Below, piece after piece: positions 33,515 through 42,389 of a DNA stretch of 64,000 bases (the stretch's first letter is position 1; every line of letters starts with the position of its first letter). This DNA comes from Streptomyces buecherae (GTDB taxonomy: Bacteria > Actinomycetota > Actinomycetes > Streptomycetales > Streptomycetaceae): the NCBI RefSeq assembly GCF_014295035.1, contig NZ_CP060404.1, positions 6,674,501 through 6,738,500 of the forward strand, in the 5' to 3' direction. The notes under the pieces are model-generated. The model was given only the letters and a program-made list of their open reading frames with translations, did no database searches and had not been told where the DNA came from. Both the position numbers and the translations under genes were made by a program.

Positions 33515-35277
33515 CTGTGGGTCTCCAGGTGTTTGCGGTTGAGCCACTTGGGCAGCCCCGGGGCCTCCAGGAAGCCCTCGGCGCGGGCGCTGGCGAGGCC
33601 GATCCGCAACAGGTCGGTGCTCTTCTCGAAGAGCAGGTAGCGCGGCTCCCAGATGGGTCGGTACTTCGCGTTGGCCCGGTACAGCGACTCGATCTGCCAC
33701 CAGCGCGAGCAGAAGCTGAGCAGCGAGCGCCACAGCCGCAGCACGGGGCCGGCGCCCAGCCTGGCGCCCCGCTCGAAGACCGACCGGAACATCGCGAAGT
33801 TCAGCGAGATCTGGCGGACTCCCACCTCCTCGGCGCGCTGGATCAGCTCCAGGACCATGAACTCCATCAGCCCGTTGTCGGAGTCGCGGTCCCGGCGCAT
33901 CAGGTCGAGCGAGAGGCCGTGCGGCCCCCAGGGCGCGAAGCTGAGCAGGGCCCTGGGCGTGCCGTCGGCGTCGAAGCACTCCAGCATCACGCAGCGGCCG
34001 TCGTTCGGGTCGCCGAGGCGGCCGAGCGCCATGGAGAACCCGCGCTCGGTCGCGCCGTCACGCCAGTCGTCGGCGAGGCGGACCAGCTCGGCCATCTCCG
34101 CGTCCGGAATCTCCTCGTGCCGCCGGACGCGCACGGTGTACCCGGCCCGCTTCACGCGGTTGTACGCCTGCCGCACGGTGCGCATCGCGCGCCCTTCGAG
34201 GGTGAACTCGGCGGTGTCCACCAGCGCTTCGTCGCCCAGCTCCAGCGCGTCCAGGGCGTGCCGCGCGTAGACCGTGCCGCCCTCCTCGCTGGCGCCCATG
34301 ACGGCGGGGGCCCAGCCGTGCTCGCGGGCCTCGGCCAGCCAGCGGTCGATCGCGCCGGGCCACGCCTCGGGGTCGCCGATCGGGTCGCCGGAGGCCAGGG
34401 AGACGCCGCCGACGACGCGGTAGGTGACGGCGGACTTGCCGGACGGGGACCAGATGACGCTCTTGTCGTGGCGCAGCGCGAAGTAGCCGAGCGAGTCCCG
34501 CTCGCCGTGCCGGGCCAGCAGGGCGCGCAGCTTCTCCTCGTCGCCCGGCGTGATCGGGTCGACGGCGCGCCGGGAGCGGAAGGCGACGTACAGCACCAGG
34601 AGCAGCAGCAGCGTGCTCATCATGTTGATGATCACGTCCGCCCAGCCGGGGGTGGCGATGCCGGCGAACCGGTCCTCGTCGGCGGCGAGCGAGATCAGTC
34701 GCATGACGCCGTACCGCCAGCGGGTGAGGAAACTGGAGCGTTCGTCGTCGGTGGCGGTGTTGGCGACGGTGACCAGGCCGGCGGCGAGCAGCGAGCCGAC
34801 CAGGAGCCCGCCCACCGCGACGACGGCGGCGAGCTTGGGGTTGGAGCGGTCGCCCTTGGCGTAGAACTCGCGCCGGCCCACCAGGAGCGCCGCCACGAAC
34901 AGCGCGGTCAGCAGCAGCGAGACCCAGTTCTGCGCGTGCTGGCGGAACTCCTGGAAGGGCATGGCCAGCGCGAAGACCGCCAGCAGCAGGCCGCTGAGCA
35001 CCAGGTTGAGGATCCAGGCGGCGCGCTTGCGGCGGCGCATGGTGACGGCGAGGAAGAGGGAGAGCGCGGCCGAGAAGAAGCCCGCCGTCAGCAGGTAGGG
35101 CGTGAAGTACTCGTCGACGTTGTGGCGGCGCACGTCGTTGCCGAAGGACACCCACACGGCGCTCAGCAGGTTGACGAACGTGACGGCGCGCAGATACCAG
35201 ACCGCGAACGCCGCACTCCGCTGAGCCCAAGGGCCGCGCTGCTTGCCTTCATCCGGACTCAAGCGGACTTCTCCCAT
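33511..35277 (-). CDS. DUF2156 / phosphatidylglycerol lysyltransferase domain membrane protein
   Basis: The N-terminal third of this 588-residue protein (about 20-260) has seven or so transmembrane helices. The C-terminal half is a tandem GNAT-like DUF2156 domain (GYFALRHDKSVIWSPSGKSAVTYRVVG, SFAPWGPHGLSLDLMRRD, MEFMVLELIQRAEEVGVRQISLNFAMF) as in MprF/LysX proteins, which add amino acids from aminoacyl-tRNA to phosphatidylglycerol. That activity is an inference from the domain. The ATG at 35277 has no Shine-Dalgarno but TATGCT ends eight bases upstream, so the mRNA is probably leaderless. Confidence 0.9.
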   Translation of the reverse strand: MGEVRLSPDEGKQRGPWAQRSAAFAVWYLRAVTFVNLLSAVWVSFGNDVRRHNVDEYFTPYLLTAGFFSAALSLFLAVTMRRRKRAAWILNLVLSGLLLAVFALAMPFQEFRQHAQNWVSLLLTALFVAALLVGRREFYAKGDRSNPKLAAVVAVGGLLVGSLLAAGLVTVANTATDDERSSFLTRWRYGVMRLISLAADEDRFAGIATPGWADVIINMMSTLLLLLVLYVAFRSRRAVDPITPGDEEKLRALLARHGERDSLGYFALRHDKSVIWSPSGKSAVTYRVVGGVSLASGDPIGDPEAWPGAIDRWLAEAREHGWAPAVMGASEEGGTVYARHALDALELGDEALVDTAEFTLEGRAMRTVRQAYNRVKRAGYTVRVRRHEEIPDAEMAELVRLADDWRDGATERGFSMALGRLGDPNDGRCVMLECFDADGTPRALLSFAPWGPHGLSLDLMRRDRDSDNGLMEFMVLELIQRAEEVGVRQISLNFAMFRSVFERGARLGAGPVLRLWRSLLSFCSRWWQIESLYRANAKYRPIWEPRYLLFEKSTDLLRIGLASARAEGFLEAPGLPKWLNRKHLETHR

Positions 35278-35285
35278 GAAAGTAG

Positions 35286-35291
35286 AGCATA
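35286..35291 (-). promoter_or_regulatory. -10 element upstream of the DUF2156 operon
   Basis: TATGCT on the minus strand ends eight bases before the ATG at 35277 in an unusually A+T-rich patch (35275-35340). The start would be at or next to the first transcribed base. Confidence 0.5.
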
Positions 35292-35351
35292 TGAGGGAGA
35301 AGCGTTTTATCCGAATTTTGGGCCGTTTTGCCCGATTGGATCGCACCGGGA

Positions 35352-35396
35352 CCCGGCACGTCCCCGCGGCGCGAGCGCGCGCCGCGGGGTGCCGGG
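35352..35396. terminator. Terminator of cobT
   Basis: A two-part stem of 12 + 7 bp (35352-35358 with 35390-35396, and 35362-35373 with 35378-35389) with a 3-base bulge lies 16 bases after the cobT stop. Confidence 0.75.
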
Positions 35397-35412
35397 CCAG
35401 CGGGCCCGTACG

Positions 35413-36459
35413 TCAGTCCCGCAGCGGAAGCTCCGCCGCCAGGGCGGCAGCCGCCTGCACCATCGGCAGGGCGAGCAGCGCCCCGGTTCCCTCACCCACA
35501 CTGACGCCGTGGTCGAGCAGAGGGTTGAGCGCGGTCCGGTCCAGCGCCTTGGCCTGCGCGGGCTCGCCGCTCGCGTGGCCGGCCAGCCACCAGTCCGGCG
35601 CCCGGAACGCCACCCGCTGCGCCACCAGCGCGCACGCGGCCGAGACCACCCCGTCCAGGATCACCGGGGTGTGCCGCACGGCGCTCTGCAACAGGAACCC
35701 GGTGATGGCGGCCAGGTCCGCGCCGCCCGAGGTGCGCAGCAGCTCCAACTGGTCACCGAGGACCGGCCGGGCCCGGCGCAGCGCGTCCCGGATCGCCGCG
35801 CACTTGCGCATCCACGCCAGGTCGTCGATCCCGAACCCGCCGCGCCCGGTCACCACGGAGGCGTCGGTGCCGCACAGCGCCGCGACCAGGGTGCTGGCGG
35901 CGGTGGTGCCGCCCACGCTCAGATCGCCGAGCACCACCAGGTCGGTGCCGGAGTCGGCCTCCTCGTCGGCGATCGCCATTCCGGCCCGGAACGCCTGCTC
36001 GACCTCCTCCGCGCTGAGCGCGTCCTCGATGTCGATCCGGCCGGAGCCCCGCCGCACCCGGTGCCGGGTGACCTCCTCGGGCAGCTCGGCCGGGTCGCAG
36101 TCCACCGCGAGGTCCAGCACGCGCAGTCCGACGCCGTAGCGGCGGGCCAGGATCGCCACCGCGCTGGTGCCGTCCAGCGCGGCTCGTACGAGGTCCTTGG
36201 TGGTGCCCGCCGGGCGCCCTGAGACGTCCAGCTCGGCGACGCCGTGGTCGCCGGCGAACAGCAGCACCCGCGCCCGTTCGATGGGCTTGACGGGCACGCT
36301 CGCCTGCGCGGCGGCCAGCCACTCGCCCAGCTCGTCCAGCCGCCCCAGTGCACCGGGTGGCGTGGCGAACCGGGCGCGGCGCTCCTCGGCGTCACGGCGT
36401 ACGCCGCCGTCGGGGCGCTCGATCAGGTCGACGAAGTCATCGAGGTGTAGACCGCTCAT
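35413..36459 (-). CDS. cobT: Nicotinate-nucleotide--dimethylbenzimidazole phosphoribosyltransferase
   Basis: It makes alpha-ribazole phosphate from dimethylbenzimidazole and nicotinate mononucleotide for the lower ligand of cobalamin. The 348 residues show the family sequence TPPGALGRLDELGEWLA, LLFAGDHGVAE, GDLSVGGTTAASTLVAAL, RTSGGADLAAITGFLL and the catalytic Glu in HGVSVGEGTGALLALP. MSGLHLDDF at 36459 was chosen over an ATG nine bases upstream because homology starts there. It lies 109 bases after cobU on the same strand. Confidence 0.96.
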   Translation of the reverse strand: MSGLHLDDFVDLIERPDGGVRRDAEERRARFATPPGALGRLDELGEWLAAAQASVPVKPIERARVLLFAGDHGVAELDVSGRPAGTTKDLVRAALDGTSAVAILARRYGVGLRVLDLAVDCDPAELPEEVTRHRVRRGSGRIDIEDALSAEEVEQAFRAGMAIADEEADSGTDLVVLGDLSVGGTTAASTLVAALCGTDASVVTGRGGFGIDDLAWMRKCAAIRDALRRARPVLGDQLELLRTSGGADLAAITGFLLQSAVRHTPVILDGVVSAACALVAQRVAFRAPDWWLAGHASGEPAQAKALDRTALNPLLDHGVSVGEGTGALLALPMVQAAAALAAELPLRD

Positions 36460-36568
36460 CCGCCGCACCCTACCGTTCCCGCCCCTCCCGTAGGGCCCCC
36501 AGCCCCGCCCCGTGGAACGGGGGGCCCGGCCGCGTGCCCGGCGGACCCGTGGCCACCGGCGGGCCCGC

Positions 36569-37780
36569 TCAGCGCAGCGTCAGCGGCTGGCCCGCGACCA
36601 CCAGCAGGACGTGCTCGCACTCGGCGGCGACGGCCGCGTTCAGCCGCCCCAGCTCGTCCCGGAAGCGGCGGCCGGAGGCCGTCGCGGGCACGATGCCCGA
36701 GCCGACCTCGTTGCTGACCGCCACCAGCGGGCGCCGGGTGGCCCGGACCGCGGCGACCAGCGCCGCCACCCGCTCGCGCAGGGCGTGCTCGCCGCCGTCG
36801 GCCCAGCGCTCGTCCTCCCACGCCCCGACCGTGTCCATCGCGTCCGTCAGCCACAGCGACAGGCAGTCCACCAGCAGCGGCGGGCCCTCGTCCGCCAGCA
36901 GCGGTTCCAGGTCGCACGTCTCGGCCGTCCGCCAGCTCCCCGGCCGCCGCTCACGGTGCGCGGCCACCCGCGCCGCCCACTCCGGGTCGCCCGCGCGGCG
37001 CCCACCGGTCGCCACGTACAGCACCTCGGGGAACGTCTCCAGCCGCCGCTCGGCCTCCAGCGACTTCCCGGACCGCGCGCCGCCGAGCACCAGCGTGCGC
37101 CGCGGCAGGTCGGGCACCGCGTGGTACTCGCCGACGACCAGCGTCCGCCCGTCCGCGACGGTGCGCGCGCCCGCGGCGGCGAGCCGGCGGTGCAGCTCGG
37201 GGCCCGACGGCACGGTGTGGTCGATGTGCACGGCCAGCACGTCCGTGGTGGGCGCCACCAGCCCCGCGGCCCGCAGCCTGGCCAGCGCGTCGGGCCGGCC
37301 CAACACGTCGAGCAGCACCATGTCGTACGGCCTGCCGGGACGCGCGGGCACCGGGTCGGCCAGGCCCGCGGGCGCGGCGTCGGGCGGCAGGTACAGCAGC
37401 CGCTCGCCGTCGGGTCCGGTCACCTCGTACCCGGTGCCGGGGGCGTCCAGGGCGATGGCCCGCACCCGGTGCCCGCTGAGCAGCGCCAGCTCCCGCCCGT
37501 CCGCGGCCCGGCCGGGCGCCGGCAGCCCGGGCGGCACCTCGACCGCCGGCCCGTTGTGCGGGTGCGAGAGCAGCACCTGCCGCACGCCGGCCAGCGTGCG
37601 CCCGGCCCGCGCCGCGGCCAGGGCCGGGCCCGGGGTGAGGTCGAGCAGCAGCGCGTCGTCGATGAGCAGCGCCGTCGCGGCCCGCGCGGCGGCGCCCACG
37701 GCGGTGGCGCAGGCGGCGCAGGGGCAGTCGGGCCGGGGCAGCCCACCCGGGGCTCCGGTGCCGAGGAGAGTCAGTTCCAC
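36569..37780 (-). CDS. cobU: MBL-fold domain fused to adenosylcobinamide kinase / guanylyltransferase
   Basis: The C-terminal 180 residues are CobU, which phosphorylates adenosylcobinamide and then adds GMP: P-loop LVLGGARSGKSLEAE, VLYVATGGRRAGDPEW, the GMP-acceptor His in VAAHRERRPGSW, LLVDCLSLWLTD and SNEVGSGIVPATASGR. The N-terminal 220 residues resemble a metallo-beta-lactamase-fold hydrolase (LLGTGAPGGLPRPDCPC, a Cys-rich entry as in PqqB-like proteins, VLLSHPHNGP), though the HxHxDH motif is not intact. The added domain may be inactive or structural. The 403-residue reading starts at GTG 37780; its ribosome binding site is weak. Product passes to CobS. Confidence 0.92.
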   Translation of the reverse strand: MELTLLGTGAPGGLPRPDCPCAACATAVGAAARAATALLIDDALLLDLTPGPALAAARAGRTLAGVRQVLLSHPHNGPAVEVPPGLPAPGRAADGRELALLSGHRVRAIALDAPGTGYEVTGPDGERLLYLPPDAAPAGLADPVPARPGRPYDMVLLDVLGRPDALARLRAAGLVAPTTDVLAVHIDHTVPSGPELHRRLAAAGARTVADGRTLVVGEYHAVPDLPRRTLVLGGARSGKSLEAERRLETFPEVLYVATGGRRAGDPEWAARVAAHRERRPGSWRTAETCDLEPLLADEGPPLLVDCLSLWLTDAMDTVGAWEDERWADGGEHALRERVAALVAAVRATRRPLVAVSNEVGSGIVPATASGRRFRDELGRLNAAVAAECEHVLLVVAGQPLTLR

Positions 37781-37998
37781 GCCCTGATCGTCTCGCGTCC
37801 ACGGTCGGCCAGCGCGCGGGGCCACCTCCGATGGGGTGTTCGGCCGGGCTACGCTGCGGTCACCAGGCCGTACCGGCACGGCGCGACCGCCCCGCGCGGC
37901 GGCGTGACGTGCCGGGCGCGCGGGGCGCGGCGCGTCGCCAACGGGCGGGCGGCGCGGCCCGGGCGGTACGGCGAGACGGCGGCAGAGACGGAGCGGAC

Positions 37999-38220
37999 AT
38001 GGCGTGGACGTGGCGGTTCGAGAAGGCCGATGGGACGCAGACGGCTCCCCCGGTGGAGCCGGAGGACTTCCCGACCCAGGGCGACGCGGAGTCGTGGCTC
38101 GGCGAGGTGTGGAAGGAACTGGCCGGCGGCGGCGTGGACCAGGTGCACCTGTATGAGGACGACACCAAGATCTACGGGCCGATGAGCCTGCACGCGGACC
38201 AGGCCGAGTCGACCGGCTGA
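37999..38220 (+). CDS. Small conserved acidic protein
   Basis: This 73-residue cytosolic protein (MAWTWRFEKADGTQTAPP, WLGEVWKELAGGGVDQVHLYEDD, YGPMSLHAD) is, as I recall it, conserved in Streptomyces but of unknown function. GGAG precedes the ATG by six bases. It is divergent from cobU and ends at a strong shared hairpin. Confidence 0.85.
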   Translation: MAWTWRFEKADGTQTAPPVEPEDFPTQGDAESWLGEVWKELAGGGVDQVHLYEDDTKIYGPMSLHADQAESTG

Positions 38221-38230
38221 GCACCCCGCC

Positions 38231-38273
38231 GTGCCGTGGCGCCCGCCGAGTACCGGGGCGGGCGCCACGGCAC
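38231..38273. terminator. Bidirectional terminator between the small acidic protein and HtrA-like protease genes
   Basis: A perfect 17-bp stem (38231-38247 with 38257-38273) with a 9-base loop sits 10 bases after one stop and 40 bases after the convergent one. Confidence 0.85.
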
Positions 38274-38313
38274 GTCAGGCCCCGTTCCACCGACCGGCGA
38301 CGCCCCGGCCCCG

Positions 38314-39435
38314 CTACAGCTCGCCCAGCCTGACGGACACGGTCCGTTCCCGCCCGCGCCGGTCGTACGTCACCTCGACCCGGTCGCCCGGCTGGTGCCG
38401 GGCCAGCACGTCGGTCAGGGCCGACATGGTCGCCGTCGACGTGTCGTCGACGCGGACGATCCGGTCGCCGGCCCGCAGCCCGGCCCTGGCCGCGGCGCCG
38501 CCCCGGGTGACCGCGACGACCGCGATCCCGGCCGGCTCGTACCCCGGACCGAGCACGGTGCGCCCGCTGATGCCGAGCGCGGCCTTGCCCGACTGCGTCA
38601 CCCGGCCGTGCTCGATCATCTGGTCGGCGATGTGGGTGACGGTGGAGGCGGGGATGGCGAAGCCGATGCCGGCGGCCTGAGCGCCCTGCTCGGGGTCGGC
38701 GGCGGCCAGCGTCGGGACGCCGATGACCTGGTGGTCGAGGTTGACCAGGGCGCCACCGCTGTTGCCCGGGTTGATCGCGGCGGACGTCTGCACCAGGTTG
38801 CCGATGGTGGCCCCGGTGCCGCCGCCGCGCCGGCCCTCGCCCACGGTGCGGTCCAGGGCCGAGACGATCCCCTGGGTGACGCTGCCCGACAGGCCGAGCG
38901 GGCTCCCCATGGCCAGCACGAGCTGCCCGATGCGCACCTTCCCCGAGTCGCCGAACTCCGCGGGCTTGAGGTCCTTCGGCGGGTCCTCCAGCCTGATGAC
39001 GGCCAGGTCCTGCGGCGGGAAGCTGGCGACCAGGCGGGCCGGCAGCGTCGCGTTGCCGGTGGCCAGGGTGACCTCGAACGCGCGCGCGTCGCCCACCACG
39101 TGCGCGTTGGTGACGATGTGGCCCCGCCGGTCGTAGACGACGCCCGAGCCGAGGCCGCCGTCGGTGGTGATCTGGACGACCGACGGCAGCACGGCCCGCA
39201 CCGTCTCCTCGTACGCGCGCTGCACCTGCGGCCCGTCGCCCCCGCCGCCCAGTTCGCTCGCGCCGGACGCCCTGGTGGCCGGCCCGGACTCCGCGCCGGT
39301 GGCCGACGCGGTCTCAGGGCCCGGGGTGGAGCCGGAGTCGGAGCTGCACCCGGCCAGCAGGGCCAGCACGCACCCGACGGCGGGCGCCGCCCGGCGCAGC
39401 CGCCGCGGGAGACCGTACGCACGAGGAAGGCTCAT
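38314..39435 (-). CDS. HtrA/DegP-like serine protease lipoprotein with PDZ domain
   Basis: The 373 residues begin with a lipoprotein signal (basic MSLPRAYGLPRRLRR, hydrophobic core, lipobox LAGC), so the enzyme is anchored outside the membrane. A Ser/Gly-rich tether of about 35 residues leads to a trypsin-like domain with the full triad: His in VTNAHVVG, Asp in DLAVIRL and Ser in NPGNSGGALV. A PDZ domain follows at about 285-370 (GIAVVAVTRGGAAARAGLRAGDRIVRVDD). It probably degrades or chaperones misfolded cell-wall-side proteins. It has no operon partner; its stop faces a shared terminator. Confidence 0.95.
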   Translation of the reverse strand: MSLPRAYGLPRRLRRAAPAVGCVLALLAGCSSDSGSTPGPETASATGAESGPATRASGASELGGGGDGPQVQRAYEETVRAVLPSVVQITTDGGLGSGVVYDRRGHIVTNAHVVGDARAFEVTLATGNATLPARLVASFPPQDLAVIRLEDPPKDLKPAEFGDSGKVRIGQLVLAMGSPLGLSGSVTQGIVSALDRTVGEGRRGGGTGATIGNLVQTSAAINPGNSGGALVNLDHQVIGVPTLAAADPEQGAQAAGIGFAIPASTVTHIADQMIEHGRVTQSGKAALGISGRTVLGPGYEPAGIAVVAVTRGGAAARAGLRAGDRIVRVDDTSTATMSALTDVLARHQPGDRVEVTYDRRGRERTVSVRLGEL

Positions 39436-39572
39436 GCCGGAAGTCTCCCGTGCCGGCCGGCCGTTGGCCCGTGGACGCCGCCGCTCGGGTCACCCTCACG
39501 GCCCCGCCCCGGGGCCCTCGCCGACCGCCGTCGCCGGGCCGCCGCCCGTCGTGGGTCTGACCGCGCCGCCCG

Positions 39573-41465
39573 CTACGGGCCCGTGGCCAGGAGCTGGGCC
39601 GCCGCCAGTTCCCCGTACAGCGGGTCGGCGGCCACCAGCTCCGCGTGGGTGCCCACCGCGCGCACCCGGCCGCCGTCCATCACCACGATGCGGTCGGCGA
39701 GCGTGACCGTCGACAGCCGGTGCGCGACGACCAGGATCGTCGTCTCGCGGGCCGCGAGCGCCACCGTGTCCCGCAGGGCCATCTCGTTGACCGCGTCGAG
39801 CTGGGACGTCGCCTCGTCCAGGAGCAGCAGCCGGGGGCGGCGCAGCAGCGCCCGGGCGATCGCCACCCGCTGCCGCTCGCCGCCCGAGAGCTTGCTGCCC
39901 CGGTGGCCCACCAGCGTCTCCAACCCGTCCGGCAGCCGCTCCACCAGCGCGTCCAGCTTGGTGCGCACGAGGGTCTCGCGCAGCTCCTGTTCGCTGGCGG
40001 TCGGATGGGCGAAGAGCAGGTTGTCGCGGAGCGTCCCGGCGAGCACCGGCGCGTCCTGTTCGACGTACCCGATGGCGGCCCGTAGCTCGTCCAGCGGCCA
40101 GTCCAGGACGGACCGCCCGTCCACCAGCACCCGGCCGCCGGTGGCCTCGTAGAAGCGCTCGATCAGCCCGAAGACCGTGGTCTTGCCGGCGCCGGACGGG
40201 CCGACGAACGCGGTCAGCCCGCCGCTGGGGATGGTGAAGCTGACGCCGTGGTGGACGTGGGGCAGGTCGTCGCGGTAGCGGAAGCTGACGTCGTCGAAGA
40301 CGACGGTCGCGGGGCGGGCCGGCCCGTTCCCGCCAGTCCCCTCGGCTTCCTCGGCTCCGCCAGCGCCCTGCCTGGCCGGCGCCCCGACCCGTGGCCGGGC
40401 CGACCCCACCGGCTCGGTCGCCAGTTGCTCCGCCTCGCTGATCCGGGCCACGGCGGCGGCCCCGACCTGGTACTGGGAGACGGCCTCGACCAGGCGGCTG
40501 ACCGGGTCGATCAGATAGAAGAGGAAGAGCAGGAAGGCGATGAGCGTGCCCACGTCGGTCGCGCCCGACGCCACCCGCGCGCCGCCCACGCCGAGCACCG
40601 CGAGGAAGGAGACCTGCACCGCGAACCCCACCGACGACCAGGCGAGCGCCCGCCACTTGGCGGCCCGTACGCCGTGTCGCCAGGCGTCGTGCGCCGCCGC
40701 GTCCACCGCGGCGTTCTCCCGGTCCTCGGCGCCGGACGCCTTGATGGTGCGCAGGGCCCCGAAGGAGCGCTCCAACACCGTGGAGATCGCCCCGACCGCC
40801 TCCTGGGCCGCCTTGCTGGCGAGGGCGATCCGCGGCATGACGAGCCCCACCGCGCCGCCGATCAGCACCATCACGCCCAGCGTGACCATGAGCAGCACCG
40901 GCTCCATGAGCCCCATCAACACCACGGTCGCGATCAGCGTGAGCGCCCCGGTGACGGCCCCGACCAGCGATTCCGTGGCCACCGAGCGCAACAGCGTGGT
41001 ATCGGAGGTCACCCGCGACATCAGGTCACCGGGCTGGGTGCGCTCGACCTCGGGCACCCGCAGCCGCAACAACCGTCCCACCAGCCGGCGCCGGGCGGCC
41101 AGCACCACGGACTCGGCCGTGCGCTCCAGCAGGTAGGCGCCGAACGCCTCGATGGCCGTACCGAGCACCACCAGCAGGGTCAGTACGACCAGCATCCCGG
41201 CGATCGACTCGTCGTCCCCGAGCCGGTTGACCAACTCCTTGGCGGCCAGCGGCTGCGCGAGCCCGGTCGCCGCGCCGATCAACGCGAACACCGCGGCGAG
41301 CACGATCGTCCAGCGGTGCGGCCGGATGTGCTCGCGCAGGATGGCCCACGTCTGACGGGCGGGCAGCTTGGTCGGCGGCGCCGACCCCGCCGCCGGGTCC
41401 GATCCGCCCCCGGGCGGCTGGGCCATGGGCGTCGACGGCGGCGCGGCGTCCTGCTCGGCGGGCAC
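39573..41465 (-). CDS. ABC transporter, fused permease and ATP-binding half-transporter
   Basis: The 630 residues combine a six-helix ABC exporter membrane domain (about 35-330; VERTQPGDLMSRVTSDTTLL is the coupling-helix region) with a nucleotide-binding domain (about 385-620): Walker A GPSGAGKTT, Q-loop GYVEQDAPVLAGT, signature LSGGERQRVAIARALL, Walker B LLLLDEATSQLD and switch VVAHRLST. It should work as a homodimeric exporter for lipid, peptide or drug; the substrate is unknown. AGGAGA precedes the GTG at 41465. A Gly/Ala/Pro linker at 355-380 is longer than usual. Confidence 0.95.
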   Translation of the reverse strand: MPAEQDAAPPSTPMAQPPGGGSDPAAGSAPPTKLPARQTWAILREHIRPHRWTIVLAAVFALIGAATGLAQPLAAKELVNRLGDDESIAGMLVVLTLLVVLGTAIEAFGAYLLERTAESVVLAARRRLVGRLLRLRVPEVERTQPGDLMSRVTSDTTLLRSVATESLVGAVTGALTLIATVVLMGLMEPVLLMVTLGVMVLIGGAVGLVMPRIALASKAAQEAVGAISTVLERSFGALRTIKASGAEDRENAAVDAAAHDAWRHGVRAAKWRALAWSSVGFAVQVSFLAVLGVGGARVASGATDVGTLIAFLLFLFYLIDPVSRLVEAVSQYQVGAAAVARISEAEQLATEPVGSARPRVGAPARQGAGGAEEAEGTGGNGPARPATVVFDDVSFRYRDDLPHVHHGVSFTIPSGGLTAFVGPSGAGKTTVFGLIERFYEATGGRVLVDGRSVLDWPLDELRAAIGYVEQDAPVLAGTLRDNLLFAHPTASEQELRETLVRTKLDALVERLPDGLETLVGHRGSKLSGGERQRVAIARALLRRPRLLLLDEATSQLDAVNEMALRDTVALAARETTILVVAHRLSTVTLADRIVVMDGGRVRAVGTHAELVAADPLYGELAAAQLLATGP

Positions 41466-41594
41466 GTTCTCTCCTGGGCTCCGGGACCATCTGGCGAAGG
41501 ACAGGACGCGGTACGGACACCCTTACCTGACCCGAACACCCGGCCGATCTCGCCCCGCGCGGCACCGGAGGGCCGCCCTTCCCGGACAGGGGAG

Positions 41595-42389
41595 CTAGCC
41601 GCGCACCCCACACAGGTGCAGCAGCGCCGCCAGGGACCGGTACGGGTCGGTGCGGCCGGCGCGGTCCTCCGCGTCGAGCAGCCGGGCCAGCTCGTCGGCG
41701 ACCGGCGGCGCCGTGCCGTCGGCGGCGGCGTCGGTGAACAGCCGCACGCCGTACCAGGCGTGCACCGGAGCGCCGATGCCCGCCAGCGTGGCCGTCAGGT
41801 CCGCGCGCCGGTCGGCGCGCACCGGCAGGCCGAGCCGGTTGGTGTACGCGGGGGAGTCGAAGGCGGCCAGCGCGCCCGCCCAGTCGCCGGCGAGCCCGGG
41901 CCGCAGGGCGAGCGCGTCCGCGTTCCGCACGACGAGCGAGAGCAGCCCACCGGCGGCCAGCACGCGGGCGAGGCCGGCGAGCATCGGGTCCGGGTCGGGC
42001 ACGTACATGAGCACGCCGTGACAGAGCACGACGTCGAAGGCGCCCGGCAGGAAGTGCGCGCCGGTGTCCCGGCCGTCGCCCTGGATCAGCCGCACCCGCT
42101 CGCGCACGAACCGCGGCTCACCCTCCAGGGCGGCGCGCAGCGCCGCGAGCATCGCCGGGTCCGACTCCAGGCCGGTCACCTCGTGCCCGGCGCGCGCCAG
42201 CCGCAGCGCCTGGGTGCCCTGCCCGAGGCCGACGTCGAGCACGCGGAGCTGCTGCCCGGCGGGGTAGCGCCCGGCGATCTGCTCGTCGAGCTGTCGGGCG
42301 ACCAGCTCCTGGCGGACGGTGTCGCGCAGCCCGCCGAGGCCGCTGAGCCAGTTCTGCGCGCCGCGGGCGAAGGCAGCGCTCCCGGTCAG
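41595..42389 (-). CDS. Class I SAM-dependent methyltransferase, probable CTG start
   Basis: The 264 residues carry a class I methyltransferase motif I (VLDVGLGQGTQALRLA), the acidic end of strand 2 (GLESDP), IQGDGRDTG and motif IV DVVLCHGVLMYVPDP, close to CmoM/SmtA-type enzymes; the substrate is unknown. No ATG, GTG or TTG lies in a sensible place: homology starts at a CTG whose last two bases plus A form the DUF3043 stop (CTGA at 42386-42389), with GGAGAG six bases upstream. The usual ATGA-type coupling thus seems to have a CTG here. An ATG at 42575 would require about 190 bases of overlap with poor codons. Confidence 0.85.
   Translation of the reverse strand: MTGSAAFARGAQNWLSGLGGLRDTVRQELVARQLDEQIAGRYPAGQQLRVLDVGLGQGTQALRLARAGHEVTGLESDPAMLAALRAALEGEPRFVRERVRLIQGDGRDTGAHFLPGAFDVVLCHGVLMYVPDPDPMLAGLARVLAAGGLLSLVVRNADALALRPGLAGDWAGALAAFDSPAYTNRLGLPVRADRRADLTATLAGIGAPVHAWYGVRLFTDAAADGTAPPVADELARLLDAEDRAGRTDPYRSLAALLHLCGVRG

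Noticed and set aside
33517..36222. Open frame of about 900 codons on the plus strand across the DUF2156 and cobT genes
   Set aside because: It crosses two well-supported minus-strand genes and a terminator and has shadow composition.
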